Shown: in pieces, positions 1 to 10,181 of the stretch
Numbering within the stretch: position 1 is the stretch's first letter
Layout of the letters: each line of letters opens with the position of its first letter
NCBI GenBank assembly: GCA_051003795.1
Contig: JBPCKZ010000213.1
Coordinates: 1 to 30,876 of the forward strand
Direction of reading: 5' to 3'
Length of the DNA stretch: 30,876 nucleotides
Source of the DNA: JALYXS01 sp051003795
GTDB lineage: Bacteria; Acidobacteriota; Terriglobia; Bryobacterales; Bryobacteraceae
The notes under the pieces: model-generated
Told to the model about the DNA's origin: nothing
Databases searched by the model: none
What the model saw: the letters and a program-made list of their open reading frames with translations, nothing else
Program-made: the position numbers and the translations under genes

Positions 1-8
1 GCCTTCCT

Positions 9-1271
9 CTATTCCACGATTGACTGCATCACCGCATTTTCGAAATCGCGATCGAGCTGCCGGTTGGGATTATCGGTCTGAATCATCAAAATTCCCACGA
101 TCTTTTCTTTCGGATCGACCCAGAAATGCGTGCCAAAAGCCCCGTCCCATCCGAAACTGCCCGGCGAAACCCGGTAGCCGGCCGCTACCGGATCGGTGAT
201 AACCTGCACGCTGAGGCCAAATGCACGACCGGGCGCCCTGCCTGGCAGTGTATCCGGCACGAAGACGGACCTCATCAACTCGACCGTCCTCGGGCTGAGC
301 AGCCGCTTGCCGTTTAATTGGCCGCCTTCCAGAAGCATCTCGCCGAAAAGAGCGTATTCCTCCGCCCCGGCCAGGAGTCCGCCCGCGCCCGAGAAATAAG
401 TCTTGCTGACCAGCCGGTTCTGATTTTCCGTCTTCCGCAAGGAATCTTTGGATCGATGATAAGCGGTAGGGATGAGCGGCCAGAGGTCTTCGGACGGGTA
501 GAAGAACGCGTTCTTCATCCCGAGCGGATCGAAAATGCGCTCTCGCAGAAATCGATCGAATGGCTGGCCCGAGACAATCTCGACAATGCGCCCCAGAGTA
601 TCAAACGCCGCGCCGGGACTGTAGGTCCACCTCGATCCCGGCTGAAAATCGAGCGGCGTCGTGCCCAGCCGCGGAATGTAGTCGGCGAGCTTCTCGTCGG
701 GTTTCCTCGCGATCCCCTGCATTTGGGCGCTACTCGCGGGGCCGCTGCCCAGACCGGAAACGTGCGTCAACAGGTCCTGAATCGTGATTTCCCGCAAGGC
801 CGGAACGGTATAAAACTGCAGCGGCGCCGAGGGCGAACCGCCCGCGGCGGCCGGGCCCGCGGGCCGTTCGCGCGCCACTGCCACCTTCATGCCTTCGAAT
901 TCGGGAATGAATTTTGAAACCGGATCGTTGAGCCGTATTTTGCCCTCTTCCATCAGCATAAGCACGGCTACCCCGGCGACCGGCTTCGACATCGAAAAGA
1001 TCCGGAAAATCGAATTCTTCTCCATCGGCTTCTTCGAATCCAGATCCATCAGGCCGTGCGCTTCCAAATGGACGAGGCGGCCCTTACGCGCGACAAGTGT
1101 GACGGCTCCCGAAATTTGGTGGGAATCGATATGCCGCTGGATGGTTTCGTGGATTCTTAGCAGACGGTCGCTCGAAATGCCGGCGTCTTCGGGTTTGATC
1201 CCTTTGACCGACGCCGCCCTCGAGGGCAGGCCGGCGAGGACGAGAAAAGCAATGCAAAGGCTAAAACGCAT
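9..1271 (-). CDS. Secreted beta-lactamase-family serine hydrolase
   Basis: A 420-residue protein with an N-terminal signal peptide (MRFSLCIAFLVLAGLPSRA). The class C beta-lactamase/DD-peptidase/esterase EstB fold is shown by the S-M-S-K nucleophile motif at about residues 93-96 (SxxK), a Y-S-P motif in the position of the family's YxN, and a late G-T-H-F-W-V-D-P stretch typical of the last beta strand. It probably hydrolyses an ester or amide in the periplasm; the substrate cannot be read from sequence, and antibiotic resistance should not be assumed. I chose the ATG at 1271, preceded by GGGAG five bases upstream, over the upstream in-frame TTG at 1283. The start overlaps the end of the upstream hydrolase gene by 11 bases, so the two are probably translationally coupled. 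Confidence 0.88.
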   Translation of the reverse strand: MRFSLCIAFLVLAGLPSRAASVKGIKPEDAGISSDRLLRIHETIQRHIDSHQISGAVTLVARKGRLVHLEAHGLMDLDSKKPMEKNSIFRIFSMSKPVAGVAVLMLMEEGKIRLNDPVSKFIPEFEGMKVAVARERPAGPAAAGGSPSAPLQFYTVPALREITIQDLLTHVSGLGSGPASSAQMQGIARKPDEKLADYIPRLGTTPLDFQPGSRWTYSPGAAFDTLGRIVEIVSGQPFDRFLRERIFDPLGMKNAFFYPSEDLWPLIPTAYHRSKDSLRKTENQNRLVSKTYFSGAGGLLAGAEEYALFGEMLLEGGQLNGKRLLSPRTVELMRSVFVPDTLPGRAPGRAFGLSVQVITDPVAAGYRVSPGSFGWDGAFGTHFWVDPKEKIVGILMIQTDNPNRQLDRDFENAVMQSIVE

Positions 1272-3174
1272 GGTGACTCCCAAGGGCCGCTATTTGAGCT
1301 ATATCGAATTCCCGTAGAAGACCGAAACAAAAAAGCTCCGGAGCCGCTTCCGCGGTGAGATCCTTTTCAATTACTTCTTTCAAGCTTGCCATCGCGTCGC
1401 GCGTCTCGACTCCGCCGATGGCGCCGGGTTCGATCGCGGCCGCCACCAGCGAGTATAGACTGGAGCGCGGACCGGCGGACATGATTGTAACCGGGCCCAG
1501 TCCGCGGGCCGTTCGCAGCCACCTCGCCGCCGCGGCAACTTGGCTCGCTTCAATTCCAAGAGGCCGGTCTCCGAGCGACGCGACCAGGATCGCGAATAAC
1601 CAGTCTTTTTTTGCGATCTTCGATTCGCCGAAGTAGAAAGGATCGAGGGCCAGCACGCGCTTCCCTTCCCCGAGCAGACGCCGGGCGTCGGACGCCAGGC
1701 CGGAACGGCCCTCATCGCCCACCAGGATCACCGTGGACTCAGGCTTTTCAGGGGAGAGCTCCACGGCGGGCACCGTCCAGTCTTCTCCCATCCGCAGGCG
1801 CCAGGGGGTAATCTCCGTGCCGTCTTCCTTGGCGGTGTCTACTTGCGTGGCGCTAACTTCGAACCGCTTGGCGCGAACCAGTTGGCTCAGGCGCTCGCGG
1901 CCCGGTGAGCCGGCCCGTGGCAGCGAACGGCTCAACTGGGTAGCGAGAGCGTGAAAATCCAGATTGTCTTCGGGAAGGGATACATGAAGCTCCTCGGCGG
2001 TGCGCGTCTCGGCATTGGACGGGATCTCGGCGACATTGAAATCCGGGTTCCCGGCATAAAAAGAATCCCGCAACATCCGGTAGAACGCTTCGCGATTATC
2101 CTGTCCGTAGTTATGCCCTTCATCGAAGTTGACGTGGTAGCGCAATTGTTTTTCGGCATCGAGCAGGCGGAATATCGGGCGGCTAGCTTCGATCAGAGGC
2201 GCCAGCGCGTAGTCCGCGCGAAAACAGCAACTGTCTTTCGCGTTGTAAGAAAGCAGCGTCGGGCGTGGAGCCATCATGGCGGTCAGGTGCGTGTAATCGA
2301 GAATTGCGGCTAAATCGGATGGGGTTTGCTCGGAGTCGCCTAGATCGGGAGTCGGAAACTGGGACCGCGTGACGAAGCTCGAGTAGCCCGCGACCGGATT
2401 GGCGAGGCGAACCCGCGGATCGAGCGCGCTCAAAAAAATCGTCTGCCATCCGCCGCCGGACAAGCCGGTTACCGCGACCCGCTCGAGATCCGCATGATCC
2501 AGCGACAACAAAAGATCCAGCGACCGCTTGAGAGAGAGGTAGAATACGGCCACGCCGCTGGTTCCGCATAGGTCGAGCTGATTCATGCGCGTATGCGCAA
2601 AACCGGGAGTCGCCAATTGTCCCATGCCCACCCATTCGGGGTTGAGCGCGAGAATGCCGCGCTTCGCCAGATTGATGCACCTTTCTTGAATGTAGGGGGT
2701 GGCCATGCCGGCCTTTTCGTGACCGTTCACATTTAATACGACCGGGACCTTGCCCGTAAGCTGGGCGGGTTCATAAAGCAAGGCCGGAATTGAAAGTCCG
2801 GGAACGGCTTCGAAGCGGAGCTTGCGGACGCTGTACCCATTGCCGGACGAGATGGTTTCGAGCCATTCGACCCGGGGCTTGGCATCCCGCCAGGCTCTGG
2901 CTTCACCCCGGAAAATCACGTCGTTGAGAACCTTTTGACGCAGTATCCCGGCCTGCCGCTGCCACTGGAGTGCCGTCTGCACCGGGGGCATTGTCGGCAC
3001 GCGAGTGCCCGTGTAAACCTGAACTTCAACCAGCGGCAGATCGGGCGGCAGGATTGGTTTTGAGAGAACCGTTTCGAGGTCCGCGGGGGCCGCCAGGAGG
3101 GCCGTTGGAACAACCAGTGCCCACGCAATCCACTTCGGTGACCGCTTCAGCGGCATGGATATTCGCCGTCTCAT
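1261..3174 (-). CDS. Secreted alpha/beta hydrolase (acetylxylan-esterase-like, two-domain)
   Basis: A 637-residue protein with a hydrophobic N-terminal export signal (IAWALVVPTALLAAP). The first half is a complete alpha/beta hydrolase domain: nucleophile elbow G-L-S-G-G with Ser239, a likely acid Asp314 (NAKDSC) and His354 (DEGHNYG). This arrangement is seen in acetyl-xylan esterase/dienelactone-hydrolase-like proteins of Acidobacteria and Planctomycetes. The last roughly 200 residues look like a second, degenerate hydrolase half (ILVGDEGRSG, RVLALDPFYFGES) with no obvious catalytic Ser. Probable role: deacetylation or deesterification of a polysaccharide. A second possible start is ATG at 3156 (MPLKRSPKW), which gives a more typical signal peptide; neither start has a strong ribosome site. 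It heads a two-gene unit with the overlapping serine hydrolase. Confidence 0.85.
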   Translation of the reverse strand: MRRRISMPLKRSPKWIAWALVVPTALLAAPADLETVLSKPILPPDLPLVEVQVYTGTRVPTMPPVQTALQWQRQAGILRQKVLNDVIFRGEARAWRDAKPRVEWLETISSGNGYSVRKLRFEAVPGLSIPALLYEPAQLTGKVPVVLNVNGHEKAGMATPYIQERCINLAKRGILALNPEWVGMGQLATPGFAHTRMNQLDLCGTSGVAVFYLSLKRSLDLLLSLDHADLERVAVTGLSGGGWQTIFLSALDPRVRLANPVAGYSSFVTRSQFPTPDLGDSEQTPSDLAAILDYTHLTAMMAPRPTLLSYNAKDSCCFRADYALAPLIEASRPIFRLLDAEKQLRYHVNFDEGHNYGQDNREAFYRMLRDSFYAGNPDFNVAEIPSNAETRTAEELHVSLPEDNLDFHALATQLSRSLPRAGSPGRERLSQLVRAKRFEVSATQVDTAKEDGTEITPWRLRMGEDWTVPAVELSPEKPESTVILVGDEGRSGLASDARRLLGEGKRVLALDPFYFGESKIAKKDWLFAILVASLGDRPLGIEASQVAAAARWLRTARGLGPVTIMSAGPRSSLYSLVAAAIEPGAIGGVETRDAMASLKEVIEKDLTAEAAPELFCFGLLREFDIAQIAALGSHHAF

Positions 3175-3237
3175 TACGATGATAAGCCCGATTGTAAGCG
3201 ATTGTGGTAAAAAAGAGTGCGCCTGTATTGCCCATTC

Positions 3238-4200
3238 ATGACATCAAGCCAGCCCTCCACGCGCAGGCCGCGCTTCCGCAAAATTGCTCGAATCGCCTGC
3301 GCGATCGCGGCGGTTGCCATTCTGCTCCTGATTTTCGTTCACGCAAACCGGCCGGCATCCGTAAAAGCTTACTTTTGGGCGGAGCAGACGCTTATCGAAC
3401 ATTGGCCGCGAGCATTGGGAAAGAATGCCGTCGAACAGTTCGCGATCACGACCGCCGTGCCCAACCTCTGCCGCGCCGGGATCCTGGGTCCGGCCCGCAT
3501 TCAGGTCGAGCCCGGGATTAGTTTTCTTCTGGACCCTCGGGATTTGATCGCCGTCTCCATCCTGCGGGGTGGAGAATGGCAGCCGGAGATTTGGGAGGCT
3601 TTGGCGCCCGTGCTCCCGGAAGGTTCGGTTTTTCTCGATGTGGGAGCTCATATCGGCTACTTTTCGATGAAGGCTTCGAAAAAAATCGGGAGCACCGGGA
3701 AAGTTCTGGCGTTCGAGCCGAATCCCGAGACGCTGAAATTACTGCGGGAGAACGTTCAGGTAAACCAGACCGCGAACGTGATGGTGGAGCCCATCGCATG
3801 CACGTCGCGCGAACAGACCTTGACATTCTGGGCATCCGCAAGCTTCAACACCGGCATGTCGTCGCTCGCGCGGGAGAACGCGGATATTACGTACAAGGAG
3901 CCTCCCCGGCCATACCAGGTGCGAGCGCGCCGGATTGACGATGTAATCCGTGAAATGAATTTGGCGCGGGTGGATGCGATTAAGGTCGATGTTGAAGGCG
4001 CGGAGGTGGAGGCGCTCCGGGGAGCCCTCGGCACCTTGCGCCGGTTTCATCCGAAGCTGGTCGTGGAAGTGGATGTGCGCCAACTAGCCGCCTTCAAGAC
4101 AACCCCCGCAGAACTTGCTTCCACGATTAAGGGAGCCGGATACACACACGGCGCTCCTCTGAATCCCGGAGGCACGGACTGGGCGTGGACCATGCAATAA
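3238..4200 (+). CDS. FkbM-family SAM-dependent methyltransferase, membrane anchored
   Basis: About 320 residues from the ATG at 3238; an in-frame GTG at 3217 would add seven residues. A single transmembrane segment lies near the N-terminus (IARIACAIAAVAILLLIFVHA). After it comes a class I methyltransferase domain: motif I FLDVGAHIGYFS, acidic motif II AFEPNPE, and the FkbM-type region AIKVDVEGAEVEALRG. FkbM proteins O-methylate sugars or secondary metabolites; the membrane anchor suggests a glycan or lipid acceptor at the cytoplasmic membrane. The 3' end overlaps the next gene (MFS transporter) by 16 bases, suggesting co-transcription. The gene is divergent from the hydrolase gene that starts at 3174. 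The acceptor is unknown. Confidence 0.85.
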   Translation: MTSSQPSTRRPRFRKIARIACAIAAVAILLLIFVHANRPASVKAYFWAEQTLIEHWPRALGKNAVEQFAITTAVPNLCRAGILGPARIQVEPGISFLLDPRDLIAVSILRGGEWQPEIWEALAPVLPEGSVFLDVGAHIGYFSMKASKKIGSTGKVLAFEPNPETLKLLRENVQVNQTANVMVEPIACTSREQTLTFWASASFNTGMSSLARENADITYKEPPRPYQVRARRIDDVIREMNLARVDAIKVDVEGAEVEALRGALGTLRRFHPKLVVEVDVRQLAAFKTTPAELASTIKGAGYTHGAPLNPGGTDWAWTMQ

Positions 4201-5411
4201 AGGACGCCGGGATCAGCCGGTGGTGGCGCGTGGCAGGCGGGCTGTCCATGAATCTTGCGCTCGGAACGCTCTATGGGTGGAGCGTGTTCGTGGCGCCGCT
4301 CGAAGCCCGGTTCGGATGGAAGCGGGCCGATACGTCGATGGTGTTCACGATCGCGGTGATCGTGTTTGCCCTCAGCTTCGTTGTGGCGGGGAGGATTCAA
4401 GATAAGTTCGGGCCGCTGCCGTGCTCGCTAACGGGCGGTATCCTGGTGAGCCTGGGATTCTACCTGTGCTCGTATACCACGAGCCTTGGCTACCTTTACG
4501 CGTGTTTCGGCGTGATCGGAGGGCTGGGGAACGGGTTCGGGTACGCGACGCCCATTCCGGTGATGGCCAAGTGGTTTCCAGATAAGCGAGGCCTCGCGAT
4601 CGGACTGGCGGTGGGCGGCTACGGCGCGGGGTCGGCTATATTCGGGCCCCTGGCGCAGTTAAAGCTGATTCCGGCCTACGGGCTGCCGGCGACCTTTCAG
4701 ATCTTGGGCGCAATTTTCTTCGTCATGACAATGGCGGGAGCGGTTCTGCTGCGGAATCCGCCGGCGGGATACCGGCCGGACGGGTGGCTGCCATCCGCGG
4801 CCAAGAACGCGGCGGCGCGCGAATTCACGCCGGGTGAAATGCTGCGAACAACCACGTTTTACCTGATGTGGGCGGGGTATGCGCTGGGCTGCTCGGCGGG
4901 ACTAATGGTAATCAGTCAGTTAGTGCCCTTCGCCAAGAGCGTGGGAATTGCCGCGGCGGCACTTTCGACCCTGACGCTGGTGGTGGGCGCGTTTGGAAAT
5001 GCCTCGGGACGGATCCTGTCGGGATGGATGTCGGACCGGCTCGGGCGCATCAACGTATTACGGACGATGATCGGGATCTGCATCGTCGCGATGCCGGCGC
5101 TGTACGCCGCCGGTAGCAACTTGCCGCTGCTGTACGCGGCGGTATTCGTCGTCTATTGGTGCTACGGGACGCAACTTTCGGTGAACGGCGTGGCGGCGTC
5201 GGACTTCTGGGGCACAAAAAACGCGGGCATCAACTACGGCATTTTGTTTACGGCATGGGGCGTGGCGGGGATCATCGGGCCGCGCGTCGGCGGGGTGCTG
5301 TACGATCGGTATCACAATTACAAGGCGGCGTTTTACACCGCCGCTGTACTCGCGGGCGTGGCGCTGCTCTGCGAGTTGGGCGCGCGGCGGCCGAAGATGG
5401 CATCGCCATGA
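4185..5411 (+). CDS. MFS transporter, oxalate/formate antiporter (OFA) type
   Basis: A 408-residue integral membrane protein with about 12 hydrophobic segments. The N-terminal pattern GGLSMNLALGTLYGWSVF followed by PLEARFGW is characteristic of the OFA branch of the major facilitator superfamily. The inter-helix basic/acidic motifs are present as GRIQDKFGP (loop 2-3) and GWMSDRLGR (loop 8-9). OFA proteins move small organic anions such as oxalate, formate or other monocarboxylates; the substrate cannot be assigned here. The start overlaps the FkbM methyltransferase by 16 bases. The stop lies four bases from the stop of the convergent receptor gene, leaving no room for a separate terminator. 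Confidence 0.88.
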   Translation: MDHAIKDAGISRWWRVAGGLSMNLALGTLYGWSVFVAPLEARFGWKRADTSMVFTIAVIVFALSFVVAGRIQDKFGPLPCSLTGGILVSLGFYLCSYTTSLGYLYACFGVIGGLGNGFGYATPIPVMAKWFPDKRGLAIGLAVGGYGAGSAIFGPLAQLKLIPAYGLPATFQILGAIFFVMTMAGAVLLRNPPAGYRPDGWLPSAAKNAAAREFTPGEMLRTTTFYLMWAGYALGCSAGLMVISQLVPFAKSVGIAAAALSTLTLVVGAFGNASGRILSGWMSDRLGRINVLRTMIGICIVAMPALYAAGSNLPLLYAAVFVVYWCYGTQLSVNGVAASDFWGTKNAGINYGILFTAWGVAGIIGPRVGGVLYDRYHNYKAAFYTAAVLAGVALLCELGARRPKMASP

Positions 5412-5415
5412 CCGG

Positions 5416-8400
5416 CTACCAATAAAGCTTCAAACCCAACTGGATCACGCGCGCCGCTTCTCCCGTTTGCACCACGGTCTGCGTGGACGGCGGCGCCACC
5501 GCGGCGCAGCAGGTCTGCGCGAATGAACTGGATTTGAAGCTGGGCGAACCCGAAGAGGCATCGCGCGGGTTGTCGAAGTTCACGTGATTGAGCGCGTTGA
5601 ACGCCTCCGCGCGGAACTGCAGATAAATACTTTCGGTGAAATTGAATCGCTTGCCCAGGCTTAAATCGACGTTGTTGAAGTTGGACGCGACGAAAATGTT
5701 CCGGCCCGCGCCATCGCCGCCCGGAGCCGGCACGGCGAACCCGCTCGCATCCTTGAACTCCAGCGGCCCCGCGAACGGCGGCACTTCGTACAAGCCGGTT
5801 TGCGGCTTTGCCCCCACGATATCCGCTCGCGATTCGTGGGAGAAATTCGAAGTCTTCACGCCGCTGCGAACGCTGAAGGGCTCGCCGGTCATGAAAATAT
5901 AAATCCCGTTCAGGCTCCAGCCGCCAACGATCTGGTTCACCACTCGCGGCGCATTGGCCGCGAACGATTTTCCGCGTCCGAACGGCAAATCGTATACGAA
6001 GTTCGTCGTGAGCACGTGCGTGCGGTCGAAATCGGAGCGCGCGCGCTCGTTGCGCCAGTCCCGGATATCGGTCGGAGTGCGCGAGTTCGTGGTACTGAGA
6101 CCGCCCCCCGAGGACGCGCCGACGGGATCGACCGACTGGTCGTCGATCGACTTGCCAAAAGTGTAAGCTAGCCCCATCAGCAAACCGGAACTGAACCGCT
6201 TTCGCGCCGTGAACTGGAAGCTGTGATAGTAAGAGTCGCCGCCCGAATCGAGATACGTGATGGTCCCGAATTGCTGGTTCGGACGCAGATGCGCACTGAG
6301 GGTGGTCTGCTCGATGCGGCCCGCGAAATTCCCCGCCGCGTTCAATTGCAGGTCGCTCTTCGTGGTGCTGGTGTTGACGAAACTGCTGGTCACGATTCCC
6401 TGGGCGATCAGCGGCACGGCTTGCGGCGTCACGCCCGCCGGGCAGCCCGTGCCGTCCGGATTGCAGCCCTTCGCATTGTTCTGCTGAAGCGCGAGGAACG
6501 ATGGCAGAATCGGGTCCGCATTTAATCTGATTGATGTCGTAAGCGCGCATGAGCCGCGTACCGCGGCGCCCGATGTAACCGGCCTGGATCACCACGCTGC
6601 CCGGCAGTTCATGTTGAACCGTCAGATTCCACTCGTGCACCGTCGGCAGTTTCAAGTTCGGATCGAACACGGCGAGCGACGGCGCATTGTTCAGCGTCAC
6701 CGCAGGTAAGGTCAAAAACGACGATGGCTTAGTCGTAGGCGGCGCGAGTGCAAGCGGAAAGCCTTCGCCGATGCGGATGTCCGGCACGCCCGGGCAACCG
6801 GGGGTTGTGGAACCTCCCACCGTTGCGCTGCACGAGGTCGTCAATCCGGGAACGCGTCCCGCCACTGCCGTGACTTGGAACGAAGACACCGGGTCGAAAG
6901 CGATACCGTATCCCGCGCGAATCACCGTCTTTTGGCTATTGCGCGGCGACCACGCAATCCCGACACGCGGCCCGATGGCGCCAATGTTGTTGTTCCGGTA
7001 CCAACGGTCGGCCTTGACGAAGCTGACCGGCCCTTGTGAGCCATCGACAGGCTTGTCGGGCACGTAGACGCGTCCGGCCGCTTCGCTCGGAGCCGTATTG
7101 ATCTCCCATCGCGCGCCGTAATTCAGCACCAGATTTTGCCGGATGCGCCATTCGTCCTGGAGATAAAAGTTGTACTGTTTGAGGCGCGTGCCCTGATCCC
7201 ACAAGGAGACCGATTTTCCCGTCCGGAGCGGCAGAAACGTATCGCTCTTAAGGTCGCCCAAGAACACCTGCGAGAGTCTCGCGGGAATTCCCAGCAGCTC
7301 ATTAATTGTGCCGTTGAGGTTGTTCACGTCGGTGGGATCGATACGCGTGGGAAGCGTGAAGCCGGTGGGCGGACGGGTGGTGGCCGAAAAACTTAGGCTC
7401 GGCGTGACGGTGATTCCGCCGGGCTGTCCGCGATTGTCGTTGTGCTCATAAAAACGGACGTTCAGGCCGGTTCGTACCACGTGCGCGCCCTTTACGATGT
7501 TTAAATTATCGAGAAACTGCGGCGTCGTGACGGCCCGCGCGCTGTGCGGCGTGTTGGTGTAAGGAGATGTCGCGAAATTAAAGACGTAGGGCGGGACATC
7601 CGGGAACGCGGGATTGGCCTCGCCCTGCGTAAACAGGAACACGAAGCGCGCGAATCCGGCGGTGAATTCGTTCACCACGCTCGGCGAGAATACGCGCCGG
7701 TAACTGATTGCCAGATTCTTGGTGTTGCGGAACACTTCGCCTTCGGGAGGAAAGCCGGGATACACTTGCGGGCGGCCATTCAGCGGGTCGCCTTGGAGCG
7801 TATTGAGCGTCGATTGCAGATACCGGACAAACAGGTTATTCCGCTCGTTGAACGTGTGATCGATGCGCGCCGTGTAAGCCGGACCGTTCTGCTGCGTGGG
7901 CGGATTCCATTCGTATCCCGCGGTATTCAGCCCGTCGCCGTTGGTGTACACGTTGGAGTGGGGAAGGGATTTCAACAGCGCGCCAATTTTGGGATCGAGA
8001 CCGATCTTGCGCGGGTCGTTGGCGAAGATGTTGTAGCTCCCGATGCAATTCGTATCGCTTGGACTGGCGCAGTTGCGCACGCCGGGCTGAAGCGCGCCGG
8101 TCGCGCCGTTCACCAGTTGCGGCACGGTGCGCGTGATCTTCTGCCCATTCAAGACGAACGCGTTGTTGGCGTCCGGAACGAAGTAGCGGAAAGTCCCGGC
8201 AAGCGCTTCCGGCGTATACACCACCGGGATGTTGCCCAGAGTTTGATCGACGGGCTGAGTGAACTTGGCCTTCTGTTGCTGCCAGCCGCCAAAGAAAAAT
8301 GTCTTGTTCCTGATAATGGGCCCGCCCACTTCGAACCCAAACTGGTGCAGCTTGATATCGGGCTTGGGCGTGCCTTGCGCGTTGGCGAAAAAGTCGCTCG

Positions 8401-9181
8401 CGTTGAGATCCGTATTGCGCAGGAATTCAAACGCGACGCCATGAATTTGGTTGGTGCCGCTGCGGGTCGCGATTGCCGTAGAAGCCCCGCTATTGCGGCC
8501 TTCCTCGGGCGTGGCGTTGTTGGTCGTGACTTTGTATTCTTCGACGTTATCCGGATTCAAGCGATACAGGTTGCTTACCGGATTCGGCACCGTGGATTCG
8601 TTGGCTTCGATGCCATCGATAGTCACGTTGTAGGCGCGGTCGCGCGATCCGTTCACGTGAATGCCGGACCCCGCGCCGCCGTTCGAGCGCTGCACCACGC
8701 CCGGTTCCAGCGTGATCAGCGTCAAGGGATTGCGGCCATTCAGGGGAAGATCCTGAATAGCCTTCTGCGTGACGACGTCGCCGATCGTCGCGGTGTTGGT
8801 TTGCAGCGCTTCGGCGGTGGCTTCGACGCTGACCGTCTCGGCGGCCGAGCCGACCTCCAGAGTCAAATCGATCGCGAGCGGAGTATTGACTTCGAGCACG
8901 TTATGCGTGCGGCTGGATGTCTTGAAGCCCGGCGATTCGACCGATACCGTGTAAGAACCCACGGGGAGCGAGGGAAAGGAGTAGAGTCCGGCGGCGGTCG
9001 TCTTCTGCGTGTATTTAACGCCCGTCGCGTCGTCGGTGGCGGCGACGTTCGCGCCGGCGACTACGGCGCCGGACGCATCCGTTACCGTTCCGGATATTCG
9101 AGAAAGGCCATTCTGCCCAAAGCACGCCCACGCAAACAGGAAAGAGAATAGAAAAATTATCGGCGATACGCGGCTAACCAT
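5416..9181 (-). CDS. Oar-like TonB-dependent receptor, frameshifted
   Basis: An outer-membrane receptor of about 1254 residues if one frameshift is ignored. It has a signal peptide (MVSRVSPIIFLFSFLFAWACFG), a carboxypeptidase-regulatory-like domain (SRISGTVTDASGAVVAGANV, about residues 28-110), a plug region (QDLPLNGRNPLTLITLEPG, SGTNQIHGVAFEFLRN) and a long beta-barrel ending in LGLKLYW plus stop. This is the architecture of the Oar/CarboxypepD_reg receptors abundant in Acidobacteria, thought to import glycans or peptides with TonB/ExbBD energy. At residue 887 the reading frame changes: codons to about 6524 are in one frame, and the conserved C-terminal 370 residues are in another. The ATG at 9181 was chosen because the signal peptide follows it; upstream codons overlap fcl. 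It lies 43 bases after fcl and could be co-transcribed. Confidence 0.85.
6521..6523 (-). other. Single-base frameshift site in the receptor gene
   Basis: On the coding strand the sequence reads AATCAGATTAAATGCGGAC. With one A removed from the AAA run it reads N-Q-I-N-A-D-P-I-L-P and runs straight into the intact C-terminal barrel frame. As written, it continues out of frame to a stop at 5333. A single extra A in a short homopolymer is the simplest explanation, either a recent mutation or a base-calling/assembly error. Confidence 0.85.
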
Positions 9182-9224
9182 GATGGATTCTAGCGCTAAC
9201 CTACGCCGGCGATCAATACATGGC

Positions 9225-10181
9225 TTAAGACTGGGCCGCTCGGGACTGATGCTCCGCATACCACCGGTACGTCCGCTCAACACCTTCGCGCAGCCCGACG
9301 CGGGCATGCCATCCCAAGTTTCCCAACCTCGAAACATCCAGGAGCTTTCGCGGAGTTCCATCCGGCTTCGAAGCATCCTGCACGATCCGGCCCTCGTAAC
9401 CCACCACCGACGAAATGAGCGCCGCGAGTTCGCTAATACGGATATCGCATCCCGTTCCTATATTGATAACCGCCGCCGATTCGTATCCGCGCATCAGGAA
9501 GACGGCCGCGTCCGCCAAATCGTCGACGTAAAGGAATTCGCGCATTGCCCCTCCGCCGCCCCATATGACGACTTCTTCGGCCCCCGCCATCTTCGCTTCG
9601 TGAAACTTGCGGATCAGGGCCGGCAATACGTGCGATCCCTGTAAATCGAAGTTATCGCCGGGCCCATACAGATTGGTGGGCATCAAACTGATTACGTTGA
9701 ACCCGTACTGAGCCCGGTACGCCTGAGCCATGATAATTCCGGCGATCTTAGCCACCGCGTACGGCTCATTAGTCGGCTCCAACGGCCCGGTCAGCAGGTA
9801 CTCTTCCTTGATAGGTTGTTCGGCGAACTTCGGATAGATGCAGGAAGATCCAAGAAATAAAAGCTTGCGGACTCCCGCGCGGTACGCCGCATCGATGACG
9901 TTGCATTGCACCAGCAGGTTCTCCCGAATGAAGTCCGCGCCGCAGTGGATATTCGCCAGAATTCCGCCCACCTTGGCAGCCGCCAAAAACACGTATTCGG
10001 GTTGCTCCCGCTGAAAAAAACGCCGGACACTATCCTGTTCCGTCAAATCCAATTCGCGGCGGGTCCTGCGGATCAGGTTGCGAAAGCCATCCGCTTCCAA
10101 TCTTCGAACCAGCGCCGAACCCACGAGTCCGCCGTGTCCCGCGACAAAGATCCGGTCCTGACGATCCATCCGGCGGGCCAT
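9225..10181 (-). CDS. fcl: GDP-L-fucose synthase
   Basis: A 318-residue short-chain dehydrogenase/reductase of the extended type, the usual length for GDP-4-keto-6-deoxymannose 3,5-epimerase/4-reductase (WcaG/Fcl). It makes GDP-L-fucose with NADPH in the cytoplasm. The nucleotide-binding loop GHGGLVGSA lies at residues 15-23. Catalytic residues match the known enzyme by motif: Ser112 and Cys114 in GSSCIYPK, and Tyr141 with Lys145 in EPYAVAK. The family signature LEPTNEPYAVAKIAGI is complete. The start ATG overlaps the gmd stop codon by one base (TGATG), so the two enzymes of the pathway are translationally coupled. An alternative start is Met5 at 10169. Confidence 0.96.
   Translation of the reverse strand: MARRMDRQDRIFVAGHGGLVGSALVRRLEADGFRNLIRRTRRELDLTEQDSVRRFFQREQPEYVFLAAAKVGGILANIHCGADFIRENLLVQCNVIDAAYRAGVRKLLFLGSSCIYPKFAEQPIKEEYLLTGPLEPTNEPYAVAKIAGIIMAQAYRAQYGFNVISLMPTNLYGPGDNFDLQGSHVLPALIRKFHEAKMAGAEEVVIWGGGGAMREFLYVDDLADAAVFLMRGYESAAVINIGTGCDIRISELAALISSVVGYEGRIVQDASKPDGTPRKLLDVSRLGNLGWHARVGLREGVERTYRWYAEHQSRAAQS

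Noticed and set aside
5333..6520. Continuation of the receptor frame after the frameshift
   Set aside because: Its residues are a scrambled Arg-rich readout; the conserved barrel is in the other frame and ends at 5416.
7544..9151. Long plus-strand open frame of 535 codons opposite the first receptor gene
   Set aside because: It is antisense to a clear receptor; its Arg/Gly/Val-rich composition is typical of the shadow of a GC-rich gene, and no domain is recognisable.
9182..9376. 65-codon upstream extension of the first receptor frame
   Set aside because: It runs inside fcl, and the signal peptide begins at 9181.
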